Assembly: GCF_021155765.1 (NCBI RefSeq)
Contig: NC_060107.1
Span: 8,046,501 to 8,110,500 of the forward strand
Direction of reading: 5' to 3'
Length of the DNA: 64,000 nucleotides
Source: Diprion similis
Taxonomy: Eukaryota; Arthropoda; Insecta; Hymenoptera; Diprionidae
Shown here: one piece after another, positions 45,240-57,284 of the stretch
Numbering within the stretch: the stretch's first letter is position 1
Layout of the letters: each line of letters begins with the position of its first letter
Position numbers and translations under genes: made by a program
Notes under the pieces: model-generated
Told to the model about the DNA's origin: nothing
What the model saw: the letters and a program-made list of their open reading frames with translations, nothing else
Database searches by the model: none

Positions 45240-48200
45240 CTGTTTTTTCTTATGGAGAAGCAGTCGGTGCAGCTTCGCCGTTCGTTCTAGACGGTCGTCT
45301 GGCGAAGGAACGCAATTCAGTCAATTTCTGACGACGACTGACGGTCAAAGTGCTGTTGATTTCTGTAAGTTGATATAATATTTTATTAGTGTATTCAGTC
45401 TCCATCATCAATCAGCCCACCGCATTGAAAAATTCACCACAAGAGTGAAAAAAAAAATATAATGACAATGTGCAGAATAAATACTATGCGGTCGCGTTCG
45501 GTCTCGGATGAACCTTGGTTCGACTCAAAGCCATCACGTGAAAATAAACTACACCTTTTTCAAGCTGCTCCATTCATCTCGTAGCAGTTTCGTCAACGTT
45601 GACCTCGCCACGAGCGTGCCATGGATCACGTTGAAGGTAATGAACTGCAATGAAAATTAATGGAAACATGTATTCAAACATTCAATGTAAGTCAATCGTA
45701 TCTGAATGTAGTACTTCTGAGTCGTAATATTAACTTCCTAAGTGGACAATTAATCATTAAAAATTAGATCGATCGCTCACCTACTGTTTTTCTTTGAATG
45801 AAATAGCTGTTCAAGTGTTGACGTCGTTTCTCGAGGAAACTAGATTGACTGAACTGAAACAGAAAAATCTAGTTTCAAGAAAGCTCCGAGAAAATATTTC
45901 CTGCAATAGTTTTTGGCAGATTCTTTTGATTGCAAAAGAATATTCTTCTTTGGACAATTAATTCTCAACTAAGAACCATTGCAGTAAATATTTTCTCCAA
46001 AAGAAAATTATATCCGTTTTCATAACCGGTGAAATCAATGAAACCGGGTTTATTCACCTGAAACAGAGAAAAACACTTTGAATGAAAAATTATTCACAGA
46101 TTCAGTAAAAACAAAACATGAGGATTATATTAAAGTGTCATGCCACAGGCATTTTTTTTATATCTTAGTATGAGCAGAGCACGATTAAGTGACCTGAAAA
46201 AAGTATGAAATTACAGCTGTAACAAAGAAAATATTTGATTAGCACAATTATTAGCAAAGAGAAAAAAAAATGAACCGACATGTCAAATAGCAGAGATAAC
46301 AAAATATAAGCCATTAAATGCTTTGCATCATTTTCATCGTCATTTGCACACTCACGATTTCAATTCTGTACATCAAAAGATGCCGCGCTTGTGCTCAGAG
46401 TCAGAAGGTGTCAAGTCAGCGCGCAAAAGGCAGCGTTGTCCGACTTCGAAACATTGGTAATTACGGTTGAGAACCCAGTTGAAAATAAAGATTTTTCAAG
46501 GTCTCATTGTGAACAACTTACGCGAAATCGACGCGCAAAAAGGCGCGATCGATTTGTTCGGAAATGGACACAACTTAAAGTAAGTGGACTTGTCGCATAA
46601 TCCTGTAGAAAGAAAATCCGCATTCGTGTCTTTACGATTTCGACACGCTGCGATGCGGATTTTTTCCCTCAGATACGAAATCAAGTCCGGGCAGGGTCTT
46701 GGGGAGGATGGAGAGCATGCATTGTGTGGCGTGACGGTCGGCGGTCCTCTTCGACGCGACGTCTTCGAGCTCGGCATCTCTTCTCATCTAGCGCACCACG
46801 AAACGCGTAGATGATTCAGAGACGCGTTCAGCCCATTCAGGCGATTGCAGCAAATGATTCGGAGAAATTGGCAAAGTAAAGGCGACGAAAGAAGACACGA
46901 CTTTCAACGTCATCAAAAGTTACCCTGGCTGAACAAAAATTCTGCAGTCGCCTGACGCTGTGGAATGTACAAAAGTTAGTCACTTCCGGTACATCGCGAC
47001 CTTCCTACCCTCGCCTGATTCCCTGTATCTTCGACCCACCCAACGGAGTTGTTGAAAAAATAAAAGAAAAAAAAAGAAGAGACAGACACTCACACTCACA
47101 ATCGTAAACAACCGATCCCATTGCAGTTCCCTCTCTACCTGCCCGATTCAATACCTATATCCGAGCTAACGATTGTCACATTCTTTCCAACACAATCATT
47201 CGTCTCCAATCGCCTCGTGGTTGTGTGCGTGACTTACTTGTTCGTCGTGTACCTGTAAGGAAGAATACGTTCGTGTACCGCCAACCGCCAGCTCCGCTAC
47301 TCAGTAGTTTTGCGATTGCTGGATGGCTCGTGGCACACAAACGTAAAAAAAAAAATGGGTTAGACATCCTACATGCTTAACAGCATCTTTCTAAGCGAGC
47401 TAATCTGCAATTGATCAATTCGTGCTGGCTAATGTGAAACGGAAAGTAACTCGAATCAAAGCATGCACTTGGATCACTTCAAGTTGTGCCAGACTTTATG
47501 AGTTATATTGAAGAAGGAAAAAATTGTTAAAAAATTAATAAAACCTCAGGCAAATCCACCGCTTAAAAGACAATATCTCGAATAATTTCAAAAGTCAATC
47601 AAATTTTGTTCCCGCGAATGTCGAGTAAGCAATGGTTCCCTGTCGCGATGCTCATTCCACTTTCGACAGCGGGCAATGGTTTTGACGATACTTGAAAGTT
47701 GCTCAAAATAATTACAAGAATATTACTCGATTGGTGAATGAACTCCGCTGCCTTAGCAAATGAGCCTATCCATGCAGCTAAGCAAAAATTTTGTGTGACA
47801 ATTGTTACCGCCACGCCACCTGACAAAGGGACACGAGGGAAGAAGACACCGATAACCCAAATGCATGCGACTCACGGACATTGCCGAGTATTTCAGAAGT
47901 TACTCGGATGTCTCTGCTTGCCAGCCATGGCGCAGTATCCACAGCATGTTCCAACAGCCTTCCAATTTTTCAACATCATGTCTTTCCTTGCGCCAGTTTC
48001 CTCCGAACTTCTCATGGTTGAGCTGAAAAGTGAATCATATTTGTTACTCTATTTATGAAAGTTTATTCGACAGACATCGATGCAGTATTCACAAATTATT
48101 TGGTTCTCATTTTTTCTTCAGATACATATATTGTTGGTATTGCATGATTCGACATAGATCGGTGTGTTTCTTTCGTTTGATAATCAACTCAAGGATAAAA

Positions 48201-51094
48201 AATCCTCTTACCTATCATGGGTTGCTTCGCATTTCGACGTCGATGTACATTTCTGTACCATCTCATTGGACAGGTTCGGGATTGTACGCCTGCTCGTTGT
48301 GCTGAAGTTTAAGAGAATACACAAATTAAATCACACAATCAATTCGGATTTTATCTGAACACACACTGCTGGTGGTATTGACATAATTGTATTTGACGAA
48401 CGAATGGTCTGCAGAGTTTGAAAATAAAAGACAGAAGCACGGCTAAGTACGCAGAATTGAAAATCAGATTTAGTTTAAAACGAAATCAGCAGACGATGAA
48501 ATAATAGCTGGTAAGTAAGAATCATATCAGTACCGTACCTAAATTTCCTTATCAGGAAGCAATTGGTGCAGTTGCAACGTTCGTTCTGTACACTCATTAG
48601 GTGAAAGAACGTAATCCAGTCAATTCCAGACCATGACCATGGGTATAACTGTAGTTAATTTCTGCAAGTTGTTATAATCTTATGTTAGTGTATTCAATCT
48701 GTATCATCAATCGGTATACAGCATCTTAAAATTTACCACAAATTCGAAACACAATATGATAATTATGTAAGGAATAAATAACGTGCGATCACTTTCTGTT
48801 TCCGACAAACACTACATCTTAACTCCAGATTGCTTTGTTCAACGAGACATGAGAAGGTATGAGAAATTAGCTCGAGGTATCCGAACAGTTAATTGTCTGA
48901 TAATTCTTTTTCTCCGCAACAGTACACAGTGTCAAACGATCACGAATCAAATGGCCATAAAATTTCGTAAGAAGAAATGAAATCAGTAGACCGTGAAAAA
49001 ATAGCTGCTAAGTAAGAAACTATTGATAACGTACCTGTGTTTTCTCACGAAAAAGCAGTCAGTGCAGCTTCGACATTCGTTCTGTACTCTCGTTTGTTGA
49101 AAGAACGCATTTCAGTCCATTTCTGACCAGGGCTGACGATACAACTGCAGTTGATTTCTGTAAGTTGGGATCGTATTTAGTTAGTCTGTGCAGAGTTTAA
49201 AAATAAAAGACAGAAGCACGAGTAAGTACGCAGAATGGAAAACCAGATTTAGTTCAAAACAGAATGAGTAGACAATGCAAAGATAGCTGGTAAGTAAGAA
49301 TTGTTACGGTACCGTACCTGTTTTTCCTCTCAAAGATGCAGTCGATGCAGCTTTGACGTTTGTTCTGTACTCTCGTCTGGTAAAGGAACGCAACTCAGTC
49401 AATTTCTGACCATGACTGACTGTATGACTGTAGTGAATTTCTTCTGAAAAGTTGTTATAATATTTTGTTAGTGTATTCAATCCATATCATCAATGGGTAC
49501 ATCTCATCGTAAAATTTGCCACGAATATATTGAAAAATATAGTGATAACGTGAGAAATAACTAATCTGCGGTCGCGTTTTTTTTTTCTAAATAAACAATA
49601 CATCCCAATTTCAAGTCGCATTATTCAACAAGGCACGAGAAGGTACGGAAAATTAGCTCGAGGTATCCGAACATTCGTATCGCAACTTTACTCTACTTGA
49701 AACAGCATACGGTGTAAAACAATAGATCGCGAATCAACTGGCCATTAAAATCCCGTAAGAAAAATAACCCTGCGGCTTCATTCGGAGGAAATTTCACAAC
49801 TTACACCACAACTCTGCTTTCAAACAATATTCTAATAAACTCGCTATCACAGGTGTACATACACGTTGAAATTATTCGACTCGATGATAATGGCGATTCG
49901 TAATGACGAGACACTGACGCTTATTTTTCACTTACGTACGCGAATTACACCGAACATAATATATATTATTTACCATTGGTCGTATTCTCATCGACAATTC
50001 GCCACTGGATTACTTCGTAGATCGTATCAAACCCATCATATCAGGAAGTATTCGATTGAAACCGACTGAACTCTGGCTGCGAGTGTCTTAAAAAATTTGA
50101 AGACTCGCATAGCAACCGGCCCGTTCCAAGAATTCGGTGACGGTTGACGCTAACGATTTGGGAAGTCGAAGTATTTGAATATTGAACCAATCACAGAGTT
50201 ATCTCCTCGCGGGGGCTTCTGATTGGTGGAAAATTGACCTTCATGTGACTTGCGATCTTTTGTTTCTCTCGACTTGCCCCCCAAGCCGGGAGTAGCGGCC
50301 ATGTTGAGAAAAAATGAGATTGATATTTTTCATATTTTTGTTGAATTATCAGAATGACGAATCAACTGACATGTCACACAACGAGACGATTTTTTACCAG
50401 AAAATTCCGACTGACAAATTGAGCTGCCGTTCGTTAGGTCGATCAAACTTGGTCGACTAGAAAATTATCATCGTATTTTGCTATTTCCGGACTACCTGTC
50501 AAAACGACATTGTAACCATCTTGCGAACAATGTTTACAATGCAATTTTCGACGCGCACCGAACGCTCGCGATCATAATAACAATCACGGCTAACTTCGAA
50601 CGAAACAAGTTCAGACCTGAATCTAACCGATAAGTATATTACGTGATGTTGATGGAAACGAGTCTCGTTAACAAATGGACCAGCCTTTGCAATATTTAGT
50701 CCATTAAACGACCATTTCTAACTCACCTAAGTAATCAGGCCTGTTTCCCCCCCGCGAAAACTTGCAATAGAACCCAGTATAGCTCGCGAAACGAATTTTC
50801 CATGAGGTTTGATACGATTACGCAGAGCTCCAAACGTACCTGGTATCAGTAAGAGACTCCCTCGATGCCAATCTTTCTATTTTCCGGGCTCCATTATCTT
50901 CGGTGATCACCGATTAACCATCGAAAGCGATCCGCCGATTGAAGTTTGGGGTAGAGCGTTGCTGATCTGCTCCAGAGGGACGGCGACTGCACCAACATCA
51001 GCCCCCCTCCCCCCCTTGCTCACGGAGCTTGCCCTTTTCGTGAGCGGATCACGCCACCGACTAGCAGCAGTGCTGAGCTAACTTCACTCCATAC
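45240..51094 (-). ncRNA. Putative spliced, probably noncoding transcript, copy B
   Basis: Exon-like segments on the minus strand with the same splice boundaries as copy A: a 5' exon ending at 50840 (ccag|gtacgt), 49443-49318, 49157-49035, 48661-48539, 48301-48212 (aacttcag| to atag|gtaagagg), 48022-47876 (cttttcag| to gtcc|gtgagt) and 45362-45240. Three of the repeated cassettes are exactly 123 bp and one is 126 bp. The reading frame is not kept: the 90-bp exon has an internal TGA, and the next exon is 147 bp against 146 bp in A. Retained splice sites with unretained frames fit a noncoding RNA, or recent pseudogenisation with too little time for splice decay. Confidence 0.35.
46522..47718. 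repeat. Near-identical core of the duplication, copy B
   Basis: Partner of 39503-40701, with the same hairpin at 46613-46663 and the same splice-like sites. Differences are a few substitutions and short length changes in A runs. Confidence 0.85.
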
Positions 51095-51106
51095 GTTCCC
51101 GCCAAA
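51095..51106 (-). promoter_or_regulatory. E2F-like site gttcccgccaaa, copy B
   Basis: Eleven of twelve bases are shared with the copy A site at 44220-44231, at the same position relative to the presumed 5' exon of the transcript. Confidence 0.35.
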
Positions 51107-51608
51107 CATTGCACATCACCTGACGGTCGCTCAACAGTGCCCTACACTTACCAATTTACTCGGTTATAATGTTAATTTAATTAACCGATACGCTAGGAAA
51201 CTTCTATGTTGACGTTCCTCTAGCTTATTTTTACACGATCTTTGAAATCCCGTATTTAGCTGGTGTCGTAAACTGTAATCACTACTGAAACAGTGATGAG
51301 GAAATAAATTATCTGAAGACTCAAAATTTCGAATGTTCAGAAATTTAATTTTTGGATTTCGAAATGAGTTAAATTATAAATAGTCGAAATTGCAAAAGCA
51401 CATCTAGTCAAAAAGTTTATCGAAGAAATTTATCATGATTTTTGCCAATAAAAATTTTAAGATAACATAATGAAACGCAGTCATAAAATGGATATAAAGT
51501 TAACATGTTATTTTGTTATTAAATAAATTGACAAGTATCTCTAATGGGCATTGGGCAATGGGTATTGCATGTAAAAATGGTTACATTTTTTTTCTGTTAA
51601 TTAATGAC

Positions 51609-52250
51609 AAATTTTATTTATTTATTGAAACTAATAAAAATTACAAATACAATGTGCTAAAATGTACTTAAATACAGAGCACATAGCAATCTTACATACA
51701 TAAAATCATTACGTGTGCGCAGGGCTGGACAATACATTTACAGCTAAGAATTTGTTAAACACTATTAAAGTTTACCTCTTTGTGTGTAGTTATAAATACG
51801 AATATAAAATATAGGAACATAAAGTAAACAATACAAACACAAAGTAAAAAAACAATAAACAAAAAAAAAAAAAGCAAATCTCATGCTACATTTTACGTTT
51901 TGAAGTATTCTCCGGAAAGCTCCATTCCTTGTTGATTGAATAAAATGTATTTTAATTTAATATCAAGCCAAAACACGAATTAATATACTTTGGTCAAAAT
52001 CCACCGTTTTAATTTAGATTTTCTAGATCCTTCTCTTAATGTTTTCAACTCTGTTGGAAGTTCATTAAATAATCTGATTTCTATGTCCAGACTTCTCTTC
52101 TTGCTACTTCTCTTCCTCATTTTTGGTATTTGTAGTTTTTTAGACCTGGTTCCAGATCTAGATGTAATTTATTCATTACTCAATTCAAGTAGTGATACAG
52201 TAGAGATTGCAGCGAGAAGAGTTAACTTAAACTTAATGGATTTTTAGTGG
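51609..52250 (-). mobile_element. Truncated non-LTR retrotransposon, 3' end with reverse-transcriptase C-terminus remnant
   Basis: On the minus strand a frame ending with the stop at 51980-51982 encodes IEIRLFNELPTELKTLRE and then SKLKRWILTKVY. This is the C-terminal pattern of many LINE-encoded reverse transcriptases (a short Y/F-N-x-LP-x-E box, then a basic stretch and stop). Upstream the frame is broken by a TAA. Downstream lie an AT-rich 3' UTR and a terminal TAAA-type tail (tttatttattt on the plus strand at about 51614). It is 5'-truncated and inactive. The family is not determined; Jockey- or CR1-like groups are possible. It joins directly onto the end of duplication copy B. Confidence 0.6.
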
Positions 52251-52657
52251 TGATAAATGTATCCTTATTTATAATTTTTTTAAATTGTTCGTAACCTTTA
52301 CAGCAGAATAAGATTATTATTAACTTTAATATTAAAAATTTGGCTTATACTGTCAAATAAATAAATAAATGAGAAAGAATGTATCTAACAGAATATTTGA
52401 ATTGGGTAAAATACCCAAAAAAATTCTTGTCATCACCTCTGTAAAGTCGATTTGAATTCATTGCAAGCATCATTAGCCAATTCTTTATATTCGCACACAA
52501 ACAATATCAGTTTACAAGACCGTATTAACCCGTCAATGGAAGGTGCCAAGTTCGGTGAATTTTTTTATTTACCTAAACTTTGGAGACAAAGTTTCCTAAC
52601 TTCGGATTCTCGGCGCGGGTGTCAAATATACGAGGTATTTAGCACACTTGGCTCTGT
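52251..52657 (-). other. AT-rich stretch with possible further LRR-gene exon
   Basis: A TAAA-type tract (caaataaataaataaatg) at about 52351-52368 may be another retroelement tail. On the minus strand, a frame around 52540-52440 (SIDGLIRSCKLILFVCEY, then a donor-like cagag|gtgatg) could be another LRR exon of the neighbouring gene. It is not connected to the main LRR exon without a frameshift. Confidence 0.3.
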
Positions 52658-52907
52658 TCAATGAAAGTCTTTCAAGTTATAGTAAAATGTAAGCATTTGC
52701 GTCAACTCTTTAGTGTAGCAGCTGGGTGGTTGCGGTCCTAGACTCACTAGCCTTAATTTATGCAAATTTTTACACTGCCCGCCTATTTCCACGAGAAATT
52801 GACCCTCTTTGATCGAGATTTTCACCAGGTGCAAACTTGTAAGCCGTCTCCAGCCTGCGATCATGCGCAGTGCGGCCAAATCCCACAGTTCCGATGCCCT
52901 TTGTATT
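52658..52907 (-). CDS. LRR exon of an F-box/LRR-like gene, possibly a pseudogene
   Basis: After a good acceptor (ataatttcag) the minus strand encodes leucine-rich repeats of the cysteine-containing type: LTSLHLVKISIKEGQFLVEI, then CKNLHKLRLVSLG and LTQMLTFYYNLKDF. The frame stops just after NLKDFH at 52658 with no donor. In a frame shifted by one base, LRR-like coding continues (ending about EQSQVC), which suggests a frameshift. A further minus-strand open segment at 53219-52969 (SLNSLLRQIKLQLVELKY) may be the preceding exon. Together with the F-box exon at 55951-56052 this points to an FBXL-type substrate receptor of an SCF ubiquitin ligase. Exons between 53.2 and 55.9 kb could not be joined, so the gene may be decayed or only partly recognised. 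Confidence 0.45.
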
Positions 52908-55900
52908 CTGAAATTATAACATATATGTGAATGAGATCTTCTCATGTATTTTACGTACATACATTTCACTATCTACTCAATAACGAAATAGAATAAAATC
53001 GAAATGAAAACAAAAGTGAGAATTCTCGAGTGCACACGACGAATGCGCCATGTTCGCTATTTGCAAGATCAGAATCGGCAATTTTTCGCCACACGTATAA
53101 ATAAGTTTCGCAGACTAAATACTTTTCATCCAGGACTTTGTTGAAAGTAAAATCATACTTGAGCTCTACTAGTTGTAATTTAATTTGCCTTAAGAGAGAA
53201 TTTAAGCTGATACGCAACAAGTGCTAAAAATGGTCGTGGAGTTGAAATGAATCTCCAAACGCATTCATGAACAAGCGTGATGTAGATTTCACGCGAATGT
53301 TTTAGTAATCCATTCATCCAATATCTCAAAACCGTTTTTCCCTTATAAATTTAAGCGGAGTCTAAAATGATCAAACGTTATTATTGGAACAAGTTTTATA
53401 GCACTGATTCAAAAAATACCTTTTCACCCTTTGATATTTAGTCCACAAATTCAACTAGCACTCGTGTATAGGATGAAAATGCGAATGTTAAAAACGTAAA
53501 CATTCACGAGTATCAAGAAGTGTTACTCACGGTAGCATTGGATTAAGTACTACTTTACATTATCTGTGTTATCAACATTAATTACCCAGCACTTGTTGTC
53601 AATGCTTCCGCATTGGCGAATTTTCCAGTACCCTACGACAACATGAGGTCTCTCGTTCCAAATCCTCGTCTTTAGAATCTTTGTCTTCGGTCGATACCTC
53701 CGATCGCCAATTGACCTCCTATCGACCTGACATCCTTAATATTGATAAGTATGCCGGAGTCGAAAATAGATCTATGATGGCATAAAAATAAATTATGAGT
53801 CAATAAATTGTTTTAGGATTTTCAGAGAAAAATACTATTTTTCTAAGTCAAGTTTTTAAGTATCATAACACTGGCTAAAGTTGACAATAACATTGGCACA
53901 ACACTCAGAAGTTTTACGATCATTTAAATGAAAGTCAAGTCTATAAGGTAAAGTATAAAGTATGGATTCGATGCTCGTACTAGAGCAAAATTCATCATTC
54001 AAGTCATTATATAAGAATTACGAGATAAATTTCAGTCAATACTAAGTTAAGTATTTCCGAATCTTTATCTTTACGTCGATAAGTCGAACGTCATTCAATC
54101 TTTCAATTCATTTCAACTAGTTGAGAAGAAGCATTTTCAGTTTGAAAAATTACCAAACTCCTATAATTGAAGTGTATAATCAATGGAGTATTTTAGAATA
54201 TAATAAAAGGTATTTAAAGTTCAGTTTGAAAAAAGCCATGCTATGTGTTTTTAATATACCATATTGGCCCAAATATATGTTGACCCCAAATTTTTTACCC
54301 ATGATTCAGGATTTTTTTTTTGGATGCGAATATAATTAAAATTTCAGAAGCAAGTTATCTTTTTGAATACAAGACATAAATAGAACTTAATACAAACAAA
54401 ATTAGACATTGTTTCAGATATATTTCATTCAGCAAAGACTGCAAAGACTTTGTCGGTGCCCTTGCTAGCTGTTTTTGTTTACCTGATTTGTTTGAGAACC
54501 TCTACACTCCACTCTGTCTGCACTCTGAACACTCATTTTAACAACAATTCTTAATTATTGCACAGACATAATGTCTAATTAACAATTTCTGTGAAAAACA
54601 AAAAGTCATTCAATAGAATTGGTTTATTACAGTATAAGTTGGCTAGTTTCTCAAATTAGTCCTTTAGTCAAATAGGTCCTTTTCGGATGTTTGACCTCAA
54701 ATAACTTTTGAAGGAGTAGATTTATCGTAAAATGACAAGAGATCTTTTTTGTAGAACCTTCAATTTCCTACAAAAACATGTTTATGAATTTTCTGTACGA
54801 CGCGTTGTTATCTAGTTATAAAAATCGCAAGGAGCAAGAACCATTTTTGCCATGTTATTCTTATGGAAAGTAGAAAATCGCGATGAGGCACTTCTTAGTA
54901 TTAAAATTAAGAGCTCCCATTTTAACAGGCGCCTTTTTTCGTTATCCTGAACAATATTTTCAGTATACTTTTCAAAAAAAAAAAATAGTCAATTTTTTTG
55001 ATACAGTCTACTGGTTGGTATTGCGGAGATTTCAAGGGACGTTTAGAGACAGACATTGTCATACATCGAGTACAGAATGTTAGATACGTACCATGATACA
55101 AGTGATACGTTTTTCTGTAGACATCTTGACTAAGCTTGATCCGTTGTTCAGGATTTGGCATCATATCTAAGATGATTGTTCAAGAAGATCCACATCATTT
55201 CGAAGGCACGCAACTAATCAGAATTTGTGTAGGAGTTTCGGCGTTCGTAGTCATGCACATCTACGTCCAAATTCTGAAACAGTGTACATCTGTACAAAAC
55301 GCCGTTCCTCTAAGGCAACCATCACGCTGAACGAATTGATGAGATGCCACTTGTCGTTGAGGTTGCGTAATGTTACAGACTAGTGGATCAGATTTCTCAA
55401 TGATTCTTGCAATAATCCCAGACATGTTGATTCCTTTTTACATGCAGTCGACTAAATAGTAGATGAGTTTACAAAATTTTAACTGCATCCTATTGCTTCT
55501 GTGCTTCAGTTTAGCAGAATATTATTGTATTTTAACAACTGTAAAAAAAATATACAGCAATTCACATCATTGAGCTGAGTAATTTCCAATTGATATTTGA
55601 TTGACGATATAAAATTTCTCTCCTACAGATACCTCTGCATAAATATTTGAAATTTTGATGTGCAAATTTATTTAAAATTATAATTAAACTCCATGGACTA
55701 ACTTTTGAATGATCACTCAAAGATGTTTCATATTGATTTGAACGGCAAATTATACATGATGTCTATGTCTATGCGTAAATACAGTCTGATTCAAAGGTAT
55801 GAAATGTGATTAAAGTGATGAGGAACGATGCAGGTATGCAAATAAATATATAACTAATGCAAGAAAAAGTATTCTGTCAAGAAAATTACATGTACATTTT

Positions 55901-55950
55901 ACTCACCTCAACGCCTTTTCATCTCATCCAATACGAGAGTGTTTAATCAC
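52908..55950. other. Presumed introns or decayed exons of the F-box/LRR gene, with a TE-like patch
   Basis: Minus-strand fragments around 55400-55140 (for example NLNDKWHLINSFSVM) look coding but lie in shifting frames with stops. The stretch at about 54655-54850 (facing tcctacaaaaacatgtttat and gacgcgttgttatctagtta) resembles widely repeated insect transposon sequence, but I cannot name the family. Nothing else was recognised. Confidence 0.3.
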
Positions 55951-56052
55951 CTACAGGAATAAGCCAGAGGCAACCTCCCTCGGAGATATAAGCTGAACAT
56001 AATTTTCACTAGAATTTCGTCTGGAAAAACTAAAATGTTGCAAGCCGCCGTC
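55951..56052 (-). CDS. F-box exon (N-terminal exon of an F-box/LRR-like gene)
   Basis: A strong acceptor (cttttctttttcag) on the minus strand opens a 102-bp exon encoding NILVFPDEILVKIMFSLYL and then PLAYSCR, an F-box (the usual pattern is LPxEILxxIFSYL...VCR). It ends at the donor gtag|gtgatt in phase 2. F-box proteins link substrates to Skp1-Cullin ubiquitin ligases. The LRR exon 3 kb downstream on the same strand suggests an FBXL protein. The start-codon exon upstream and the exon completing the F-box were not found. Confidence 0.5.
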   Translation of the reverse strand, partial: DGGLQHFSFSRRNSSENYVQLISPREVASGLFL

Positions 56053-56685
56053 CTGAAAAAGAAAAGGATCGATCAAAAACCGACGCCTAATAGTCACATA
56101 TTCCAGTGTTGAAACCGATTTCGTTAACTAATTTTCCACGATGACCTCTCACGTAAAACGTCGTGAGTACAATAATGCATCATTAATTCGCTCTTTTGAC
56201 GCACATATCTGCAACTCATTTTTACTTCTAAGGTCCGTTCAGACCGCGCTAAAAGTAAAAACAATAATTCCACACGTGCACGCTTACCTCACACTACGAT
56301 TCACATGGTCGTGTCATTACAGGCAGTTATTAGTGCGAAAACAAAACAGAGGATGTGCTCTATATCGCCAATTTCAGACTGTTCACGTCGGAAAGAGCCG
56401 GTTATGATCATTGGCAACCAATGACAAGACGCTATTTCGGCATAAACTTTACCGCCAAAAGAAGCACACAAATATTTCACTAAAGGTCAATTCTGATTGG
56501 CTGCACTGTCTTACAGGCAGTCTCAAGCTAATCACATGTGTGGGGTTTAAGCATTGGGTTATAATTTTGAAGTGAAACTTCTTTAGTGGGATTAATCACA
56601 GAATATTGTAAGCGCAGTGTTTTAAAACGCTTTGCTATATTAAACGAAATGTTTTGAATCGCTCCATTATGAACAGCCATGCATA

Positions 56686-56813
56686 CAGCCCTGGGTTATT
56701 TTTCGTAACAGTTTACCGGGTCTGGCCGGGTTGGGGGTATTAGCAATTTCACGTATTATCAACCAAGCAAGTGATCACGCCGGTAAAAGAAGTTCTTCAT
56801 GATCAACAACTAT
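56686..56813 (+). repeat. Dispersed repeat, copy 2 (735 bp upstream of the CTDNEP1 ATG)
   Basis: Matches 13961-14079 in the same orientation over its whole length, with scattered substitutions and a 9-10-base insertion. Begins cagccctgggttattt and ends gatcaacaactat. Confidence 0.75.
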
Positions 56814-57253
56814 GGAATGCACAGCGTCGGTAACGACGGTAACGACGACATACATGCGTCTGAATGTCTAAACTACTTCTACAGAAATCCACGAGAGTGG
56901 GTGCCTTGAGGCTTCGAGACTTGGAATCACCCTAGAATGACCAGCTTGCATAATTTCACGAACGAGAAAACGTGGAAACAGAATTTGTGATAATCCGGCG
57001 GCTGTTGCCGCTGTGCCTGACAGTGCCCACACGGTATACCAAACGCATCACATTTTCATAGAAAAATGCCTGCGTTTATAAAACCTAATCGGTATAATTA
57101 AATAACTAATAATTTACGGCCTATCCGAAAGGAAAGAAAATGCCATAAGAAATAAGTGTATAGCGTGCCGGACTCGTAAACTGAAAGTGTGAGATTCGTT
57201 TTGACAGAAAACGCGCATAGCTCGTGCGCACGATTAAATTGGGTCGATGTGCG

Positions 57254-57284
57254 AAAGATGGCGGCCGCTGCATGGTGTGTGTGA
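57254..57284 (+). promoter_or_regulatory. YY1/Pho-like motif and short upstream ORF before CTDNEP1
   Basis: aaagatggcggcc fits the YY1/Pho consensus often found at or just after transcription starts. If it lies within the transcript, its ATG (57258) opens an eight-codon frame MAAAAWCV ending at 57284, in a good initiation context. That could reduce translation of the main frame at 57548. Confidence 0.4.

Larger units (their letters stand above)
45130..51608. repeat. Tandem segmental duplication, copy B (about 6.5 kb)
   Basis: Direct repeat of copy A; see the landmarks given there. Between the copies only about 40 bases lack a clear partner. The right-hand end is sharp: homology with A stops at attaatgacaa (about 51608), immediately followed by the TAAA-type tail of a LINE fragment. 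B lacks about 300 bases present in A near 44.3-44.6 kb and one of A's short cassette copies. Confidence 0.9.

Noticed and set aside
54121-54339. Open frame of 72 codons
   Set aside because: AT-rich, no homology I recognise and no splice or start context. It lies in the decayed F-box/LRR region.
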